Assembly: GCA_902597675.1 (NCBI GenBank)
Contig: CACJYR010000010.1
Span: 1 to 46,168, forward strand
Direction of reading: 5' to 3'
DNA: 46,168 bases
Source: an uncultured Pelagibacteraceae bacterium
GTDB taxonomy: Bacteria; Pseudomonadota; Alphaproteobacteria; Pelagibacterales; Pelagibacteraceae
Shown: one piece after another, positions 23,945 through 33,682 of the stretch
Numbering within the stretch: position 1 is the stretch's first letter
Layout of the letters: each line of letters begins with the position of its first letter
Notes under the pieces: generated by a model
The model's database searches: none
Told to the model about the DNA's origin: nothing
What the model saw: the letters and a program-made list of their open reading frames with translations, nothing else
Made by a program: the position numbers and the translations under genes

Positions 23945-25251
23945 TTTATATTTTTAATCATTTGCTCCGGCATCCATAAAGCTATTTCTGGAAAGATCAC
24001 GACTAATATAACTGCTAGCACCATTAATAAGAATAATGGGAAGGCACTCCTTGCAATATACCCCATATCTTTTTTTGCCATACCTTGAAGTACAAATAAA
24101 TTAAAACCAACAGGGGGAGTGATTTGCGCCATCTCAACAACAATGACTAAAAAAATACCAAACCAAATCATATCAAAACCTGCTTGTCTAATCATAGGCT
24201 CAATGATTGCCATTGTTAAAACCACAGCTGAAATACCATCAAGAAACATTCCTAAAATTATATAAAAAATCATTAAAACAAATATCAAAACATATGGAGA
24301 TAATTCCATATTTTGGATCCAGAGAGCTAGATTTCTTGGTAATCCAGTGAACCCCATTGCTAAAGATAAAAATGTTGAACCTGCTAAAATAAAAGCGATC
24401 ATACAAGAGGTTTTAGTTGCTCCAAGTAAAGAGGATTTAAAAGTTTTTAATGTTAAACTTTTTTGAAAGTAAGATAATATCAATGCTCCAACTACCCCTA
24501 ATGAAGCTGCTTCGGTAGCTGTTGCAATTCCTGTGTATATCGATCCAATAACAGCTAATATTAAAATTATTACCGGCAAAAGTTGTTTTGATCTTTTTAT
24601 TTTTTCCAAAAATGAGTACTCCTCAATAATTTTTGGCATAGATTTTTTATTAATTAACGACCAAATAATTACGTAAGACATAAATATTAGTGCAATCATT
24701 ATCCCAGGAATAATCCCAGCGATAAATAATTTTGCTATAGACTCTTGGACAGCAACGCCATAAATAATCAATATAATTGATGGTGGTATCAGCAAACCTA
24801 ATGTTCCCGAACCCGCTAAACTACCTAGTAAGATTTTTTCAGGATAATTTCTTTTTCTTAATTCGGGAATAGACATCTTGCCTACTGTTGCAACAGTTGC
24901 TGCCGAAGAGCCTGAAATTGCTGCAAATAATGCACATCCGACAACATTAACATGGATTAAACCTCCCGGTAATTTTTGCATCCAAGGAGATAGTCCTTTG
25001 AATAAATTTTCAGAAAGCTTTGTCCTAAATAAAATCTCACCCATCCAGACGAATAGTGGTAATGCGGTAAGTGTCCAAGAGGATGATGTGCCCCATATTG
25101 TTGTAGCCATCGCATCACCGACTGGTCTTGAGGTAAATAACATCATGCCAATAGCCGATACACCAATCATACTTAACGCAACCCAAATTCCGGATCCTAA
25201 AAAAAATAGCAAAACACTGATAAAGAAAATTGTTAAAAGTATCTCGGTCAT
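23941..25251 (-). CDS. dctM: TRAP transporter large permease (DctM family)
   Basis: 436-aa membrane protein of about 12 helices, the transport channel of a tripartite ATP-independent periplasmic system that uses the sodium gradient. DctM marks are ATTIWGTSSSWTLTALPLFVWMGEIL, GGLIHVNVVGCALFAAISGSSAATVATVG, GTLGLLIPPSIILIIYGV and GMFLDGISAVVLTM, with ITPPVGFNLFVLQG near the C-terminus. It begins exactly after the small permease gene. The stop codon interlocks with that of the convergent TPR gene. Confidence 0.95.
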   Translation of the reverse strand: MTEILLTIFFISVLLFFLGSGIWVALSMIGVSAIGMMLFTSRPVGDAMATTIWGTSSSWTLTALPLFVWMGEILFRTKLSENLFKGLSPWMQKLPGGLIHVNVVGCALFAAISGSSAATVATVGKMSIPELRKRNYPEKILLGSLAGSGTLGLLIPPSIILIIYGVAVQESIAKLFIAGIIPGIMIALIFMSYVIIWSLINKKSMPKIIEEYSFLEKIKRSKQLLPVIILILAVIGSIYTGIATATEAASLGVVGALILSYFQKSLTLKTFKSSLLGATKTSCMIAFILAGSTFLSLAMGFTGLPRNLALWIQNMELSPYVLIFVLMIFYIILGMFLDGISAVVLTMAIIEPMIRQAGFDMIWFGIFLVIVVEMAQITPPVGFNLFVLQGMAKKDMGYIARSAFPLFLLMVLAVILVVIFPEIALWMPEQMIKNIN

Positions 25252-25734
25252 TTAATCTTTTTTGATGGTTAAAATAAATTGATGAAAAACGCTTATAAAA
25301 AAAATTGTTGATCCAATAGCTACACTTGTTTGAGGAATCCAAATCAAAATTTCATCTGCTCCTTCACTTCGTTCTTGAAATTTATAGGATATAATTAACA
25401 TTTTAACGAAGTAAAAAGCTAGGTATCCTGAAAAAAAGCTTGCAATACTTAAACACCAGGTTTCAATAAATTTTTTCTTTGTGCCTGATAATTTTTCTAA
25501 AAAAAGTGTAATCCGAATATGCCCTCCTTCTACAAATGTGTACGCTAATGCAAAAAAAGATGCAGCTGCCATACAATAACCTGAATACTCAGCAAGACCT
25601 CTTATATAAAAACCAAATATTCTCGACGAGATACCAATAAGAATAAAAACTGCTACTAAAATTAAGAAAAAAGCAGCGACATAACCTGAAAATTTATAGA
25701 GTTTATTTAAATTTCTACCTAGTGATTTTAACAT
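25252..25734 (-). CDS. dctQ: TRAP transporter small permease (DctQ family)
   Basis: 160-aa four-helix membrane partner of the large permease. Helical segments are visible around residues 15-40, 45-70, 90-115 and 130-155; the SGYCMAAASFFALAYTFVEGGHIRI block is the usual DctQ signature (25552-25626). It lies between the binding-protein gene, from which it is separated by a hairpin, and dctM, which it abuts with no gap. Confidence 0.9.
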   Translation of the reverse strand: MLKSLGRNLNKLYKFSGYVAAFFLILVAVFILIGISSRIFGFYIRGLAEYSGYCMAAASFFALAYTFVEGGHIRITLFLEKLSGTKKKFIETWCLSIASFFSGYLAFYFVKMLIISYKFQERSEGADEILIWIPQTSVAIGSTIFFISVFHQFILTIKKD

Positions 25735-25740
25735 AACAAT

Positions 25741-25771
25741 TTAAGGCCACTCAAATTTTAAGTGGCCTTAA
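25741..25771 (-). terminator. Intercistronic hairpin between the TRAP binding protein and permease genes
   Basis: A perfect 11-base-pair inverted repeat (TTAAGGCCACT and AGTGGCCTTAA) around a 9-base loop, in the 51-base gap after the binding-protein gene. No T-run follows on the minus strand, so it probably lets binding protein accumulate over permease by partial termination or by protecting the upstream mRNA end. Confidence 0.7.
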
Positions 25772-25785
25772 TTTTAAGAATTGAA

Positions 25786-26757
25786 TTATTTATAACTTGA
25801 TAAAACAGCAGCTCCTCTTGAACCAGCTTTTTGAGACCATTCCTTAGCCATAGTCTCTCCAACTTTTTCAAAATGAGCTTGTAGTGGTGCATTTACTTTA
25901 CCGACTACCATACCAGCATCAGCTAAAGCTTTTTTATCACCAACGTTGCCTTGTTTTGACAATTGCCAACCTTTTCTTTCAGCTAAAGCTGCTTGTTTCA
26001 TAACAAGATCTTTAGTTGCCTGATCTAATTTATTCCAAGCATCTTTATTCACAATTATCATGTTTTTTGGAAACCAAGCTGCAATATCATAAAAATATTT
26101 CACACCATTTTCCCAAATTTTTGAGTTTTTACCTGTAGTAGGTGATGTGATCATACTTTCTACCGCACCTGTAGAAAACGCCTGACTAATTTCAGCAGCC
26201 TCTATTTTTGTAGGAGCCATTCCTGTTAGCTCAGCAATTCTAATAGTAGCAGAATTATAAGCTCTAAATTTAAGACCTTTTAAATCTTCAACAGAGTTAA
26301 TTTCCTTTTTACTATACAAGCCTTGCGCTGGCCACGGCACAGCATAAAGAAATACCAAGCCTTTCTCGTCTAATCCTTTAACGATTTCGTCTTTTGACGC
26401 CTTATATAACTTCATTGCATCGGCGTAAGACGTTGCTAAGAATGGTTGAGAGTCTACTTCTAAAAGTGGATCCTCTTTTCCTAAAGCTGACATAAATCTC
26501 TCACCAATTTGAGCTTGACCTGTTCTTACTGCTCTAAAAATTTCTCCACCTTTAAACAACGAACCACCAGGGTGTGTTACAATTGTTAACTTGCCACCAC
26601 TTTTTTCAGTAACATTTTTTGCGAATTCAGCTGCATTTGCAGAATGAAAGTTCCCCGCCCCATAAGCTAGAGCCATGTCCCATTTCTCTGCAATTGCAAG
26701 ATTAATTGACAAAATTAATGAAACTAAAATAGTTGATAAATATTTTAAGAATTTCAT
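25786..26757 (-). CDS. dctP: TRAP transporter substrate-binding protein (DctP family)
   Basis: 323-aa periplasmic binding protein with signal peptide (first 23 residues, AIAEKWDM boundary). DctP features are PGGSLFKGGEIFRAVRTGQAQIGE, the EDPLLEVDSQPFLATSYADAM region and LKGLKFRAYNSATIRIAELTGM, where the conserved Arg would bind a substrate carboxylate. The usual DGQENP segment is replaced by ESMITSPTTG. The ligand is therefore probably an organic acid, identity unknown. A strong Shine-Dalgarno (GGAGG, 26766-26762) precedes the start. It is the first gene of dctPQM. Confidence 0.93.
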   Translation of the reverse strand: MKFLKYLSTILVSLILSINLAIAEKWDMALAYGAGNFHSANAAEFAKNVTEKSGGKLTIVTHPGGSLFKGGEIFRAVRTGQAQIGERFMSALGKEDPLLEVDSQPFLATSYADAMKLYKASKDEIVKGLDEKGLVFLYAVPWPAQGLYSKKEINSVEDLKGLKFRAYNSATIRIAELTGMAPTKIEAAEISQAFSTGAVESMITSPTTGKNSKIWENGVKYFYDIAAWFPKNMIIVNKDAWNKLDQATKDLVMKQAALAERKGWQLSKQGNVGDKKALADAGMVVGKVNAPLQAHFEKVGETMAKEWSQKAGSRGAAVLSSYK

Positions 26758-26870
26758 TTGTCCTCCATTTTTATTAAGACTATTTCATTATGTATTAAAA
26801 TAATTATCAATAAAAAAATAATACTACTTTTAATTGAATTATTTTAAATATTTTATACTATGCTATTACT

Positions 26871-27482
26871 TTGTTAGAAGAAGCACTCATATTAGTTCAG
26901 ATTATTTTTATCGATATAATCTTGGCAGCAGATAATGCAATTATCATTGGTTTGATTGCTGCAAACTTTGCACCAAAACATAGAAGGCAAATTATTTTAT
27001 GGGGAGTGGCTGGTGCTTTAATATTTAAAGTTATTTTTGCGTTATTTGCAACTTACTTGTTCAAATTTTATTTTATCAAAATTTTAGGTGGTTTACTTTT
27101 AATCTGGATTGTTAATGATTTAAGAAAAGATCTTTTTGAAATAAAGAAAGTAAAGTCGCCAACAAAAAAGTCTAAAGAACCATCTTATATTCAAAGTGTT
27201 TATAAAGTTTTATTTGCAGACATTACAATCAGTTTTGACAATGTTATAGGCGTAGTTGGAGCTGCCAAAGGTAATTTTGGCTTTATGATATTTGGACTGG
27301 TTTTATCAGTAATTTTAACAGGGGCAATGGCGACATATCTTGCAAGCTATATTCAAAAACATTTATGGATTGCCTATGTTGGTTTAGGTTTTATTCTTTT
27401 AGTTGCCCTTCAATTAGTAATTGGAGGTTTAGTAGATTTAGAAATTTTATCGATCAACGAGCAATTTAAGAAATATTTTTAA
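26871..27482 (+). CDS. TerC family integral membrane protein (YjbE type)
   Basis: 203 aa, about seven helices. The hallmark motifs with buried acidic residues are IDIILAADNAIIIGLIA in the first half and DITISFDNVIGVVGAAKG in the second. TerC proteins are linked to manganese export and to tellurite or membrane-stress resistance; the ion here is not known. The only good start is TTG at 26871; no in-frame ATG lies upstream. A TATACT (26854-26859) ends 11 bases before it. It interlocks stop codons with panB (TTAA shared). Confidence 0.85.
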   Translation: MLEEALILVQIIFIDIILAADNAIIIGLIAANFAPKHRRQIILWGVAGALIFKVIFALFATYLFKFYFIKILGGLLLIWIVNDLRKDLFEIKKVKSPTKKSKEPSYIQSVYKVLFADITISFDNVIGVVGAAKGNFGFMIFGLVLSVILTGAMATYLASYIQKHLWIAYVGLGFILLVALQLVIGGLVDLEILSINEQFKKYF

Positions 27483-28252
27483 TACGAATGTTTTTTAGTT
27501 GGATATTTCTTAGATCTTACCTCTGAAGCATATTTTCTTAATCCAGCATTGATATATTTTTTTACGTTTAGATATTGTTTAACAAATTTTATTTTTGTTT
27601 GGTTTAGACCAATTAAATCATCCGTAACAAGAACCTGACCATCGCAATGAACAGACGAACCAATTCCAATTGTTGGGATATTTAAATTTTTTGTAATTTG
27701 TTTTGCTATCGGTGTTTTTATACATTCCAAGACAATTGCAAAAACTCCATTATTTTGAAGTAATAAAGCATCATTAATTAATTGATTGATCTCTTTAGTG
27801 GTCTTTCCTTTAGATTTAAATTTACCTTTAGTTGATTGGGGTAGTAATCCAAGATGGCCCATCACAGGAATTTTATTTTTGGTTAGTAGTTTAATTTGAT
27901 GGATTATTTTTTTTCCACCTTCTAACTTCACTGCATCACACTTGGTTTCCTTAATTATTTTTTTAGCATTATTTAGAGCAGCGTTTGTTGTTGAATAAGT
28001 ATTAAATGGCATATCAACAACCATTAAACTTTTTTTTACTCCCAGTCTTACGCTTTTAGAATGATTAATCATTTCTGTTAGAGTAACTTTTCTGGTAGTT
28101 GAATAATTGTACAATACTGAACCTAGCGAGTCTCCCACAAGTACAATATCAACATATTTATCTACCTCTTCTGCAATATTTTTTGAATACGCAGTAAGAC
28201 AAACAATTTTAGATTTATTTTTTTTATTAAGAATTTTTTTTATTTTTTTCAT
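27479..28252 (-). CDS. panB: 3-methyl-2-oxobutanoate hydroxymethyltransferase
   Basis: 257 aa, first enzyme of the pantothenate branch (2-oxoisovalerate + methylene-THF to ketopantoate). PanB marks are [32 protein letters not shown] with the metal-binding Asp, [40 protein letters not shown] and [21 protein letters not shown]. It overlaps guaA by 4 bases. No panC is in the window. It consumes a one-carbon unit, as does purine synthesis upstream of guaB. Confidence 0.95.
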   Translation of the reverse strand: MKKIKKILNKKNKSKIVCLTAYSKNIAEEVDKYVDIVLVGDSLGSVLYNYSTTRKVTLTEMINHSKSVRLGVKKSLMVVDMPFNTYSTTNAALNNAKKIIKETKCDAVKLEGGKKIIHQIKLLTKNKIPVMGHLGLLPQSTKGKFKSKGKTTKEINQLINDALLLQNNGVFAIVLECIKTPIAKQITKNLNIPTIGIGSSVHCDGQVLVTDDLIGLNQTKIKFVKQYLNVKKYINAGLRKYASEVRSKKYPTKKHSY

Positions 28253-29811
28253 TCAAGCTCAATGGTGCTCGGCGGTTTAGATGTAACATCATAAACTACT
28301 CTATTTACTCCTCTTATGCTATTTACAATTTTATTTGAAATCATTTGAATAAATGATTTTTTGAAGTCATAAAAATCAGCCGTCATTCCATCCTCAGATG
28401 TAATTGCTCTTAATAAACACAAATATTCATAAGTTCGATTATCACCCATGACGCCTACTGTTTTGACTGGAAGCAATGCAGCATAAGCTTGCCAAATCTT
28501 ATTATATAAATTGTGCTCTCTTAAAGCTTGAATAAAATAATTGTCAGCTTCTTTTAAAATTTTGATTTTTTCTTTAGTAATTATGCCAGGCATTCTGATC
28601 GCCAGTCCAGGTCCTGGAAACGGATGTCTTAAAATAATTTCTTTACTAAGTTTTAATTCTAATCCCAATTTTCTAACTTCATCTTTAAATAAAAATTTCA
28701 ATGGTTCTACCAATTTAAGTTTCATTTTCTTTGGTAAACCACCTACATTATGATGAGATTTGATCTTTGAGGTTTGGCTTCCAGTCACTGACTTACTTTC
28801 AATAAGATCTGGATAGAGTGTTCCTTGTGCTAAAAATTTTACATTTTTTATTCTTTTAGCATATCTTTCAAAAATTTTGATAAATAAATTTCCGATTATT
28901 TTTCTTTTTTTCTCTGGATCAGAAACATTCTTGAGCTTTCTCAAAAATTCATTCTCTGCATTCACATAAATCAGATTAATTTTCAATTTTTTTTTAAAAG
29001 TTTTAACTACTTGTATTTCCTCATTTTTTCTAAGAAGACCTGTGTTGACAAAGATACAAAATAATTTTTTGCCGATTGCTTTATTTAATAGTTGAGCGAC
29101 AACGCTGCTATCAACTCCACCTGATAATGCACATATTACTTTATTTTTACCTACTAAATTTTGAACATCTTTTATCAATCTAATCTTTTGATCTTTTGAT
29201 GACCAATTTCTTTTAATTTTACATATCAAGAATATAAAATTATTTATTAATTTTTTTCCATTTTCTGTATGAGTAACTTCGGGATGAAACTGGACACCAT
29301 AAAAATTTTTTTTCTTATTTTCGATAATTGCAAATTTAGAGTTTTGACTTGAGGCAATAACGTTAAAATTTTTGGGAAGTTTCGAAACTTGATCAGCATG
29401 ACTCATCCAAACTTTATTAATATTTTTTTTATTAAAGAAGTTTTTTATCAAAATACTTTCCCTCTTTTTGCGAATATTTGCTAATCCAAACTCTCTATAT
29501 TTTGATTGTTTAACTCTGCCACCGTTAAGTTTTGATAAAATTTGATGACCAAAACAAATACCTAAGACTGGTATTTGATTTTCGATAATCCTTTTATCAA
29601 AAGAATATTTATTAATTTGGTAAACATTTAATGGTCCGCCTGATAAAATTATTCCTTTAATTGAATTATCAACATTTTTATTTTTAACCTTTTTATGACT
29701 AATAATTTCGGAATAAACTCCTGACTCTCTTATTCGCCTGGCTATTAACTGAGTAAATTGTGAACCAAAATCTATTATTAAGATTTTGTTCAAATTCTTA
29801 TCAAGACTCAT
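28249..29811 (-). CDS. guaA: GMP synthase (glutamine-hydrolysing)
   Basis: 520 aa, full length. The N-terminal class I amidotransferase has [18 protein letters not shown], the nucleophile in VLGICFGHQ and the [10 protein letters not shown] His/Glu pair. The ATP-pyrophosphatase half has the P-loop [12 protein letters not shown] and [11 protein letters not shown], and the C-terminal dimer domain ends PPSTIELE. It converts XMP to GMP, using the product of guaB located two genes upstream. It overlaps the TPR gene by 11 bases and panB by 4. Confidence 0.98.
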   Translation of the reverse strand: MSLDKNLNKILIIDFGSQFTQLIARRIRESGVYSEIISHKKVKNKNVDNSIKGIILSGGPLNVYQINKYSFDKRIIENQIPVLGICFGHQILSKLNGGRVKQSKYREFGLANIRKKRESILIKNFFNKKNINKVWMSHADQVSKLPKNFNVIASSQNSKFAIIENKKKNFYGVQFHPEVTHTENGKKLINNFIFLICKIKRNWSSKDQKIRLIKDVQNLVGKNKVICALSGGVDSSVVAQLLNKAIGKKLFCIFVNTGLLRKNEEIQVVKTFKKKLKINLIYVNAENEFLRKLKNVSDPEKKRKIIGNLFIKIFERYAKRIKNVKFLAQGTLYPDLIESKSVTGSQTSKIKSHHNVGGLPKKMKLKLVEPLKFLFKDEVRKLGLELKLSKEIILRHPFPGPGLAIRMPGIITKEKIKILKEADNYFIQALREHNLYNKIWQAYAALLPVKTVGVMGDNRTYEYLCLLRAITSEDGMTADFYDFKKSFIQMISNKIVNSIRGVNRVVYDVTSKPPSTIELE

Positions 29812-30241
29812 TTTTTTTGGGTTCTATATTTGCAAGGGTGTCTAAAATTTCTTTATTTTCATTACAGAGTTTTTTGCAAACTTTAGAAAAAGTATTAGAT
29901 AAATCTTTTACTTTTGAATAATTAGATCTCTCTAAAGCTATTTTCATAGACATTAATATTGCCTCTTCGTTGTTGGGTTCAATTAATAATGTTGCTTCCA
30001 AATTTTTTTCTTCTTTATCTTGATCTTCTTGAATGTTGTAAATTTTTGCTAAATAAAGATAAGAATTTGAGTCTTTAGGATTAAATACTATTCCTCTTTC
30101 AAACATAAACCTAGCATCCTCATATTTTTTATCTTTGAATAATTTTAGACCTTTATTAAAAAAATTTTCATCCGCTATAGCAATACTCATGCTATTGATC
30201 ATTAAATATAATAAAGAAATTAATTTAAATATTTTTGTCAT
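29801..30241 (-). CDS. Exported TPR protein between guaB and guaA
   Basis: 146 aa. A signal peptide occupies about the first 23 residues ([16 protein letters not shown]), followed by two or three TPR-like repeats ([61 protein letters not shown]; lying at 30005-30175). The C-terminal part has two Cys (VCKKLCNEN) in a C-x3-C. Function unknown. It is locked into the guanine-nucleotide operon by overlaps of 1 base with guaB and 11 bases with guaA, yet its product is predicted to be periplasmic, so the link may be only expression level. Confidence 0.78.
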   Translation of the reverse strand: MTKIFKLISLLYLMINSMSIAIADENFFNKGLKLFKDKKYEDARFMFERGIVFNPKDSNSYLYLAKIYNIQEDQDKEEKNLEATLLIEPNNEEAILMSMKIALERSNYSKVKDLSNTFSKVCKKLCNENKEILDTLANIEPKKNES

Positions 30242-31317
30242 CAGTATTTACTATCACTTTTAACGATATCAACATTATGAACCATACTTTCATAAAATCC
30301 AGCTTTTGTAATTTTAACAAATTGCGGTTTATATCTTAAATATTTTATCTGTTTGGAACCAAGATAACCCATAGATGATCTTAATCCACCAACTAATTTA
30401 AAAACAACTTTATCAACTTTACCTTTATATTTTGCTAATCCTTCTACTCCCTCAGGCACATACTTTGAGCTGTCTTTTTGTTTTTTTTGAAAATATCGAT
30501 CAGCCGAGCCTTTGTTCATCGCTCCTACCGAGCCCATGCCTCTAAAACTTTTAAATAATTTACCATTTTTTTTTATGAGTTTACCCGGCGTTTCATCAGT
30601 TCCTGCAAACAATGAACCTATCATGACTGCATCAGCGCCAGCAGCAAAAGCTTTAGCGAGGTCACCTGAGTATTTTATCCCTCCATCAGAAATAATTTTT
30701 ACATTTTTATTCTTTATGCCGTTTCTCACATTTAATATTGCGCTTAATTGAGGAACTCCAATACCCGCAACCAACCTAGTTGTGCAGATAGAACCGGGAC
30801 CAATCCCAACCTTAATTATATCAACGCCTAATTTAAGTAAAAATTTAGCTGCATCTGGTGTTGCTATATTTCCAGCACATAGAGCTGTTTTTTTATCTTT
30901 AATTTTTTTGATAAATCTAATTATTTCGGAAACTTTTTTGGTGTGTCCGTGAGCAGTGTCCACAACAATCATATCCAATTTTTCTTTTAAAAGTGCCTCA
31001 GCTCTTTTGAACTCGTTGGGTCCCGCTCCCACAGCTGCACCTACTAGTAATTTTTGTTTTTTTACTTTCTTAACTTCGAGAACTTGTTTTTTGATATCTA
31101 AATTTCTGTGGATTATTCCTAGTCCACCAGATTTTGCAATAGCAATAGCCATTTTGCTTTCGGTTACGGTATCCATTGCTGATGATAAAAGTGGGATTTT
31201 AAGTTTTAATGAGTCTGTTAATTTTATACTCGTATCAACCTCTGAGGGTAATATTTCAGAGTACTTAGGAACTAAAGTAACGTCATCAAAGGTAAGTGCT
31301 TCTTTTATAGGAACCAT
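30241..31317 (-). CDS. guaB: IMP dehydrogenase lacking the CBS (Bateman) domains
   Basis: Catalyses IMP + NAD+ to XMP + NADH. 358 aa, against roughly 490 in most bacteria. The catalytic barrel is complete: [44 protein letters not shown]-equivalent [21 protein letters not shown] with nucleophile Cys178, [13 protein letters not shown] and GMGSVGAM for the flap. Between [20 protein letters not shown] and [10 protein letters not shown], where about 120 residues of paired CBS domains normally sit, there are no residues to spare. The frame is continuous, so this is a clean domain loss and not a frameshift. Allosteric control by nucleotides should be absent. Confidence 0.95.
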   Translation of the reverse strand: MVPIKEALTFDDVTLVPKYSEILPSEVDTSIKLTDSLKLKIPLLSSAMDTVTESKMAIAIAKSGGLGIIHRNLDIKKQVLEVKKVKKQKLLVGAAVGAGPNEFKRAEALLKEKLDMIVVDTAHGHTKKVSEIIRFIKKIKDKKTALCAGNIATPDAAKFLLKLGVDIIKVGIGPGSICTTRLVAGIGVPQLSAILNVRNGIKNKNVKIISDGGIKYSGDLAKAFAAGADAVMIGSLFAGTDETPGKLIKKNGKLFKSFRGMGSVGAMNKGSADRYFQKKQKDSSKYVPEGVEGLAKYKGKVDKVVFKLVGGLRSSMGYLGSKQIKYLRYKPQFVKITKAGFYESMVHNVDIVKSDSKY

Positions 31318-31354
31318 AATCTTTTATATATGATTCCTTTTAAATTAAAAGTGT

Positions 31355-31966
31355 CTATCTAAGATTTTTACAAATAATAAAACTCTCTTTAGAGTCTTTG
31401 CGACTCGACTTAGGTTTAAAAACCTTTACTTCTTTAAAAATTTTTTTTCCTAGTGCGACAATTTCATTAAAAGATCTGCCCATAAATATTTTAGCAATAA
31501 AGATGCCCCTTTCAGATATTACATCTTTTGAAAATACCATCGCCTCTTTACATAACTCTCCAGTTTGAATTGCATCAACATCTTTTATTCCGGTCGTATT
31601 TACTGCCATATCAGACATAACCACATCAATTGGATTGTTGAGATTTTTTTTTATTTTCTCTTGGATATTGGGCTCTGTGAAATCACCCTCAATTTGAATA
31701 GTGTTTTTAATTTTTTCCATTTTTTTTAAATCTATCGAGATAATTGTTCCATTTTTTACAACCTTTGAAGCATATTGAGACCAACTTCCTGGTGCAGCAC
31801 CAATATCTATTACAGAAATTCCACCCTTAAAAACTTTAAACTTTTCATCAATTTCAATTAATTTATATGCAGATCTAGCTCTGTAACCATCCACTTTGGA
31901 TTGACGAACATAAGTATCTCTTTTTTGTTTATTAATCCAATTTTTTGATATTTTATTTTTTTTCAA
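31355..31966 (-). CDS. rlmE: 23S rRNA 2'-O-methyltransferase RlmE (FtsJ)
   Basis: 203 aa. Methylates U2552 of the 23S rRNA A-loop with SAM, a late step of large-subunit assembly. Visible are RDTYVRQSKVDGYRARSAYKL (substrate-side Lys), the SAM site VIDIGAAPGSWSQYA, VVMSDMAVNTTG with catalytic Asp, FIAKIFMGRS with catalytic Lys and VFKPKSSRKDSKESFIICKN. All K-D-K-E positions appear intact. It stops 37 bases before the guaB start and begins at the base after the glycosyltransferase-like gene ends. Confidence 0.95.
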   Translation of the reverse strand: MKKNKISKNWINKQKRDTYVRQSKVDGYRARSAYKLIEIDEKFKVFKGGISVIDIGAAPGSWSQYASKVVKNGTIISIDLKKMEKIKNTIQIEGDFTEPNIQEKIKKNLNNPIDVVMSDMAVNTTGIKDVDAIQTGELCKEAMVFSKDVISERGIFIAKIFMGRSFNEIVALGKKIFKEVKVFKPKSSRKDSKESFIICKNLR

Positions 31967-32878
31967 CTAGGTATCAAATCTTAAACTTTTATTAATCTTT
32001 TTATTGTCTAAAGTTTCTAATTCTATCTTTATACTTTTATCTACCCGCATATCTTTACCATCTTTCCATATTCCAGCTGCAAGATGCATTATACCTATTT
32101 TGTAATTGGGAAGATATGGTTCTACAAATGTTTTTTGATTTTCATCATATTTTGGTAAAAGATTACTAGTGATCCAATTACAATTTAAGGGTAAAAATTC
32201 TGTTTCAAGATCATCAATATAGACTGACATATTAATCGCTAATCCTTCAGAACCAAAAATATTTCCAGCCTTTAGTGTTTCTGATAAATTTTTTTGCCAC
32301 AAGCTCCACCCTTTTGAGTTTTTTTCCAAAGAAAACACGCCAATATTAATATGTGGAGCAAAAGCAAGTTTTCTAGCTTTGTCAGTACCAATTCTTGATT
32401 TTATTGCGTGTTTAAAATTTTGGGATTTGATTATCGCTAATTTTCCAAATAACCAATTTACTTTTGAGGTGATTTTGTAACCAGGTCCTATTGTTTGTGT
32501 AATACCCAACTTACCATTGTCACAAGCTTGAAAATAAAGCTCAATGGAACTCCAATCATTTACCCAAGCATCACAATCAATCCACAAATATTTTTCATAG
32601 TTTGGAAAATATTTAGGTAAAAATGCTCTTGAAACTTGGCTTTTAAGCCATTCCTTTTCTTTAACTTTAGATTGAGGAACTTCAATATCCCACTCTGCAG
32701 GTTTAATTTCATCTACTTTAGTAGATAATTTTTCTTTTTGATCTTTGTTTAAGCCTGCATCTAAAATACAGATCGCAACATTCTCACTTTCTTTGAATCT
32801 TTTAATAGAATTAATTAATTCTTCTAATAAAGGAAAATAGTTAGCATCAGCAAGAGAGACTATTGTGTTTTTTTTCAT
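31967..32878 (-). CDS. Putative GT-A glycosyltransferase (GT8-like)
   Basis: 303 aa. The N-terminal part starts IVSLADANYFPLLEELINSIKR, like nucleotide-sugar transferases that open a Rossmann-type GT-A domain. A D-x-D motif appears in KYLWIDCDAWVND, which is the metal/nucleotide-sugar site in GT8-like enzymes, and APHINIGVFSLEK and GSEGLAINMSVYID resemble the later conserved blocks. It has no signal or membrane helix, so it would act in the cytosol or at the inner membrane face. It lies between pssA (one-base overlap) and rlmE (adjacent), hinting at lipid or surface glycan modification. The acceptor is unknown. Confidence 0.65.
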   Translation of the reverse strand: MKKNTIVSLADANYFPLLEELINSIKRFKESENVAICILDAGLNKDQKEKLSTKVDEIKPAEWDIEVPQSKVKEKEWLKSQVSRAFLPKYFPNYEKYLWIDCDAWVNDWSSIELYFQACDNGKLGITQTIGPGYKITSKVNWLFGKLAIIKSQNFKHAIKSRIGTDKARKLAFAPHINIGVFSLEKNSKGWSLWQKNLSETLKAGNIFGSEGLAINMSVYIDDLETEFLPLNCNWITSNLLPKYDENQKTFVEPYLPNYKIGIMHLAAGIWKDGKDMRVDKSIKIELETLDNKKINKSLRFDT

Positions 32879-33681
32879 TAAAGTATGTCTTCAAGATCAT
32901 CATCCTCTTGAATTTTGTCATTTTCATGTTGTTTTTTTAATTTTTGAAAATGAAAAAAGCTAATTGGTAATAAAAGCACATAAACTAGAGAACTTATTGC
33001 AATTACATTAAATGTATAAACTAACAATAATCCAAAAAATAGAACTATACCAAATAATAAAAATATTGTTGTTCTTCTTGGTATGACAATTTTTTTAAAT
33101 GAATAACTTGGAAATTTACTTATGAGAAGCAATGATGTTGCCACAAAAAATATTGGAACAATGATATTAAAATTTAGTTGAATATAATCAAAACCACTCA
33201 GGCTTATTATTAATGGAGTTAACAATAATATTGCACCAGCTGGAGATGGCACTCCTTCAAAAAAGTTATCTTTCCAGGAAGGTTCCTGATTAGAATTAAC
33301 ATTAAACCTTGCTAATCTTAAAGCAACACAAATTACATAAACTAAACATAGTAACCATCCAAATCGACCTAGGGTATTTAATTTCCAGAAATACATAATG
33401 AATGCTGGAGCAACCCCGAAACTTATTACATCCGTTAAAGAGTCTAATTCTTTTCCAACTTTTGAGGTTCCCTTTATAAGTCTTGCTATTCTCCCATCTA
33501 AGCCATCAATCAAAGCAGCAAAAATTATTGCAATAATTGCTATTTCAAATCTTCCATCCAAAGCAAATCGAATTGAACTTAAACCAATACATACACCCAT
33601 CAGGGTTAGCATATTTGGTAAAATCATTCTTGCACTTTTTTTATCTGGTACAATTTTAAGATTTGGTTTTTTTTGCTCCAT
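32878..33681 (-). CDS. pssA: CDP-diacylglycerol-serine O-phosphatidyltransferase
   Basis: 267-aa membrane enzyme making phosphatidylserine from CDP-diacylglycerol and serine. The CDP-alcohol phosphotransferase motif is complete: DGLDGRIARLIKGTSKVGKELDSLTD (33486-33409) with all Asp residues. Around eight hydrophobic segments follow. The start is placed at 33681 (MEQKKPNLK), one base after psd stops, rather than the ATG at 33729 inside psd. With psd it forms the phosphatidylethanolamine pathway. It overlaps the GT-like gene by one base. Confidence 0.95.
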   Translation of the reverse strand: MEQKKPNLKIVPDKKSARMILPNMLTLMGVCIGLSSIRFALDGRFEIAIIAIIFAALIDGLDGRIARLIKGTSKVGKELDSLTDVISFGVAPAFIMYFWKLNTLGRFGWLLCLVYVICVALRLARFNVNSNQEPSWKDNFFEGVPSPAGAILLLTPLIISLSGFDYIQLNFNIIVPIFFVATSLLLISKFPSYSFKKIVIPRRTTIFLLFGIVLFFGLLLVYTFNVIAISSLVYVLLLPISFFHFQKLKKQHENDKIQEDDDLEDIL

Positions 33682-33682
33682 A

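Noticed and set aside
24878-25255. 125-codon open frame on the plus strand opposite the TRAP large permease
   Set aside because: Antisense shadow of a strongly conserved gene; no family features. Similar antisense frames opposite alaS (35651-35896), guaB (30956-31333) and pssA (33398-33700) were dropped for the same reason.
30241-31317. Short guaB as a frameshifted or truncated pseudogene
   Set aside because: The reading frame is open through all catalytic motifs and the normal C-terminus; only the CBS insert is missing.
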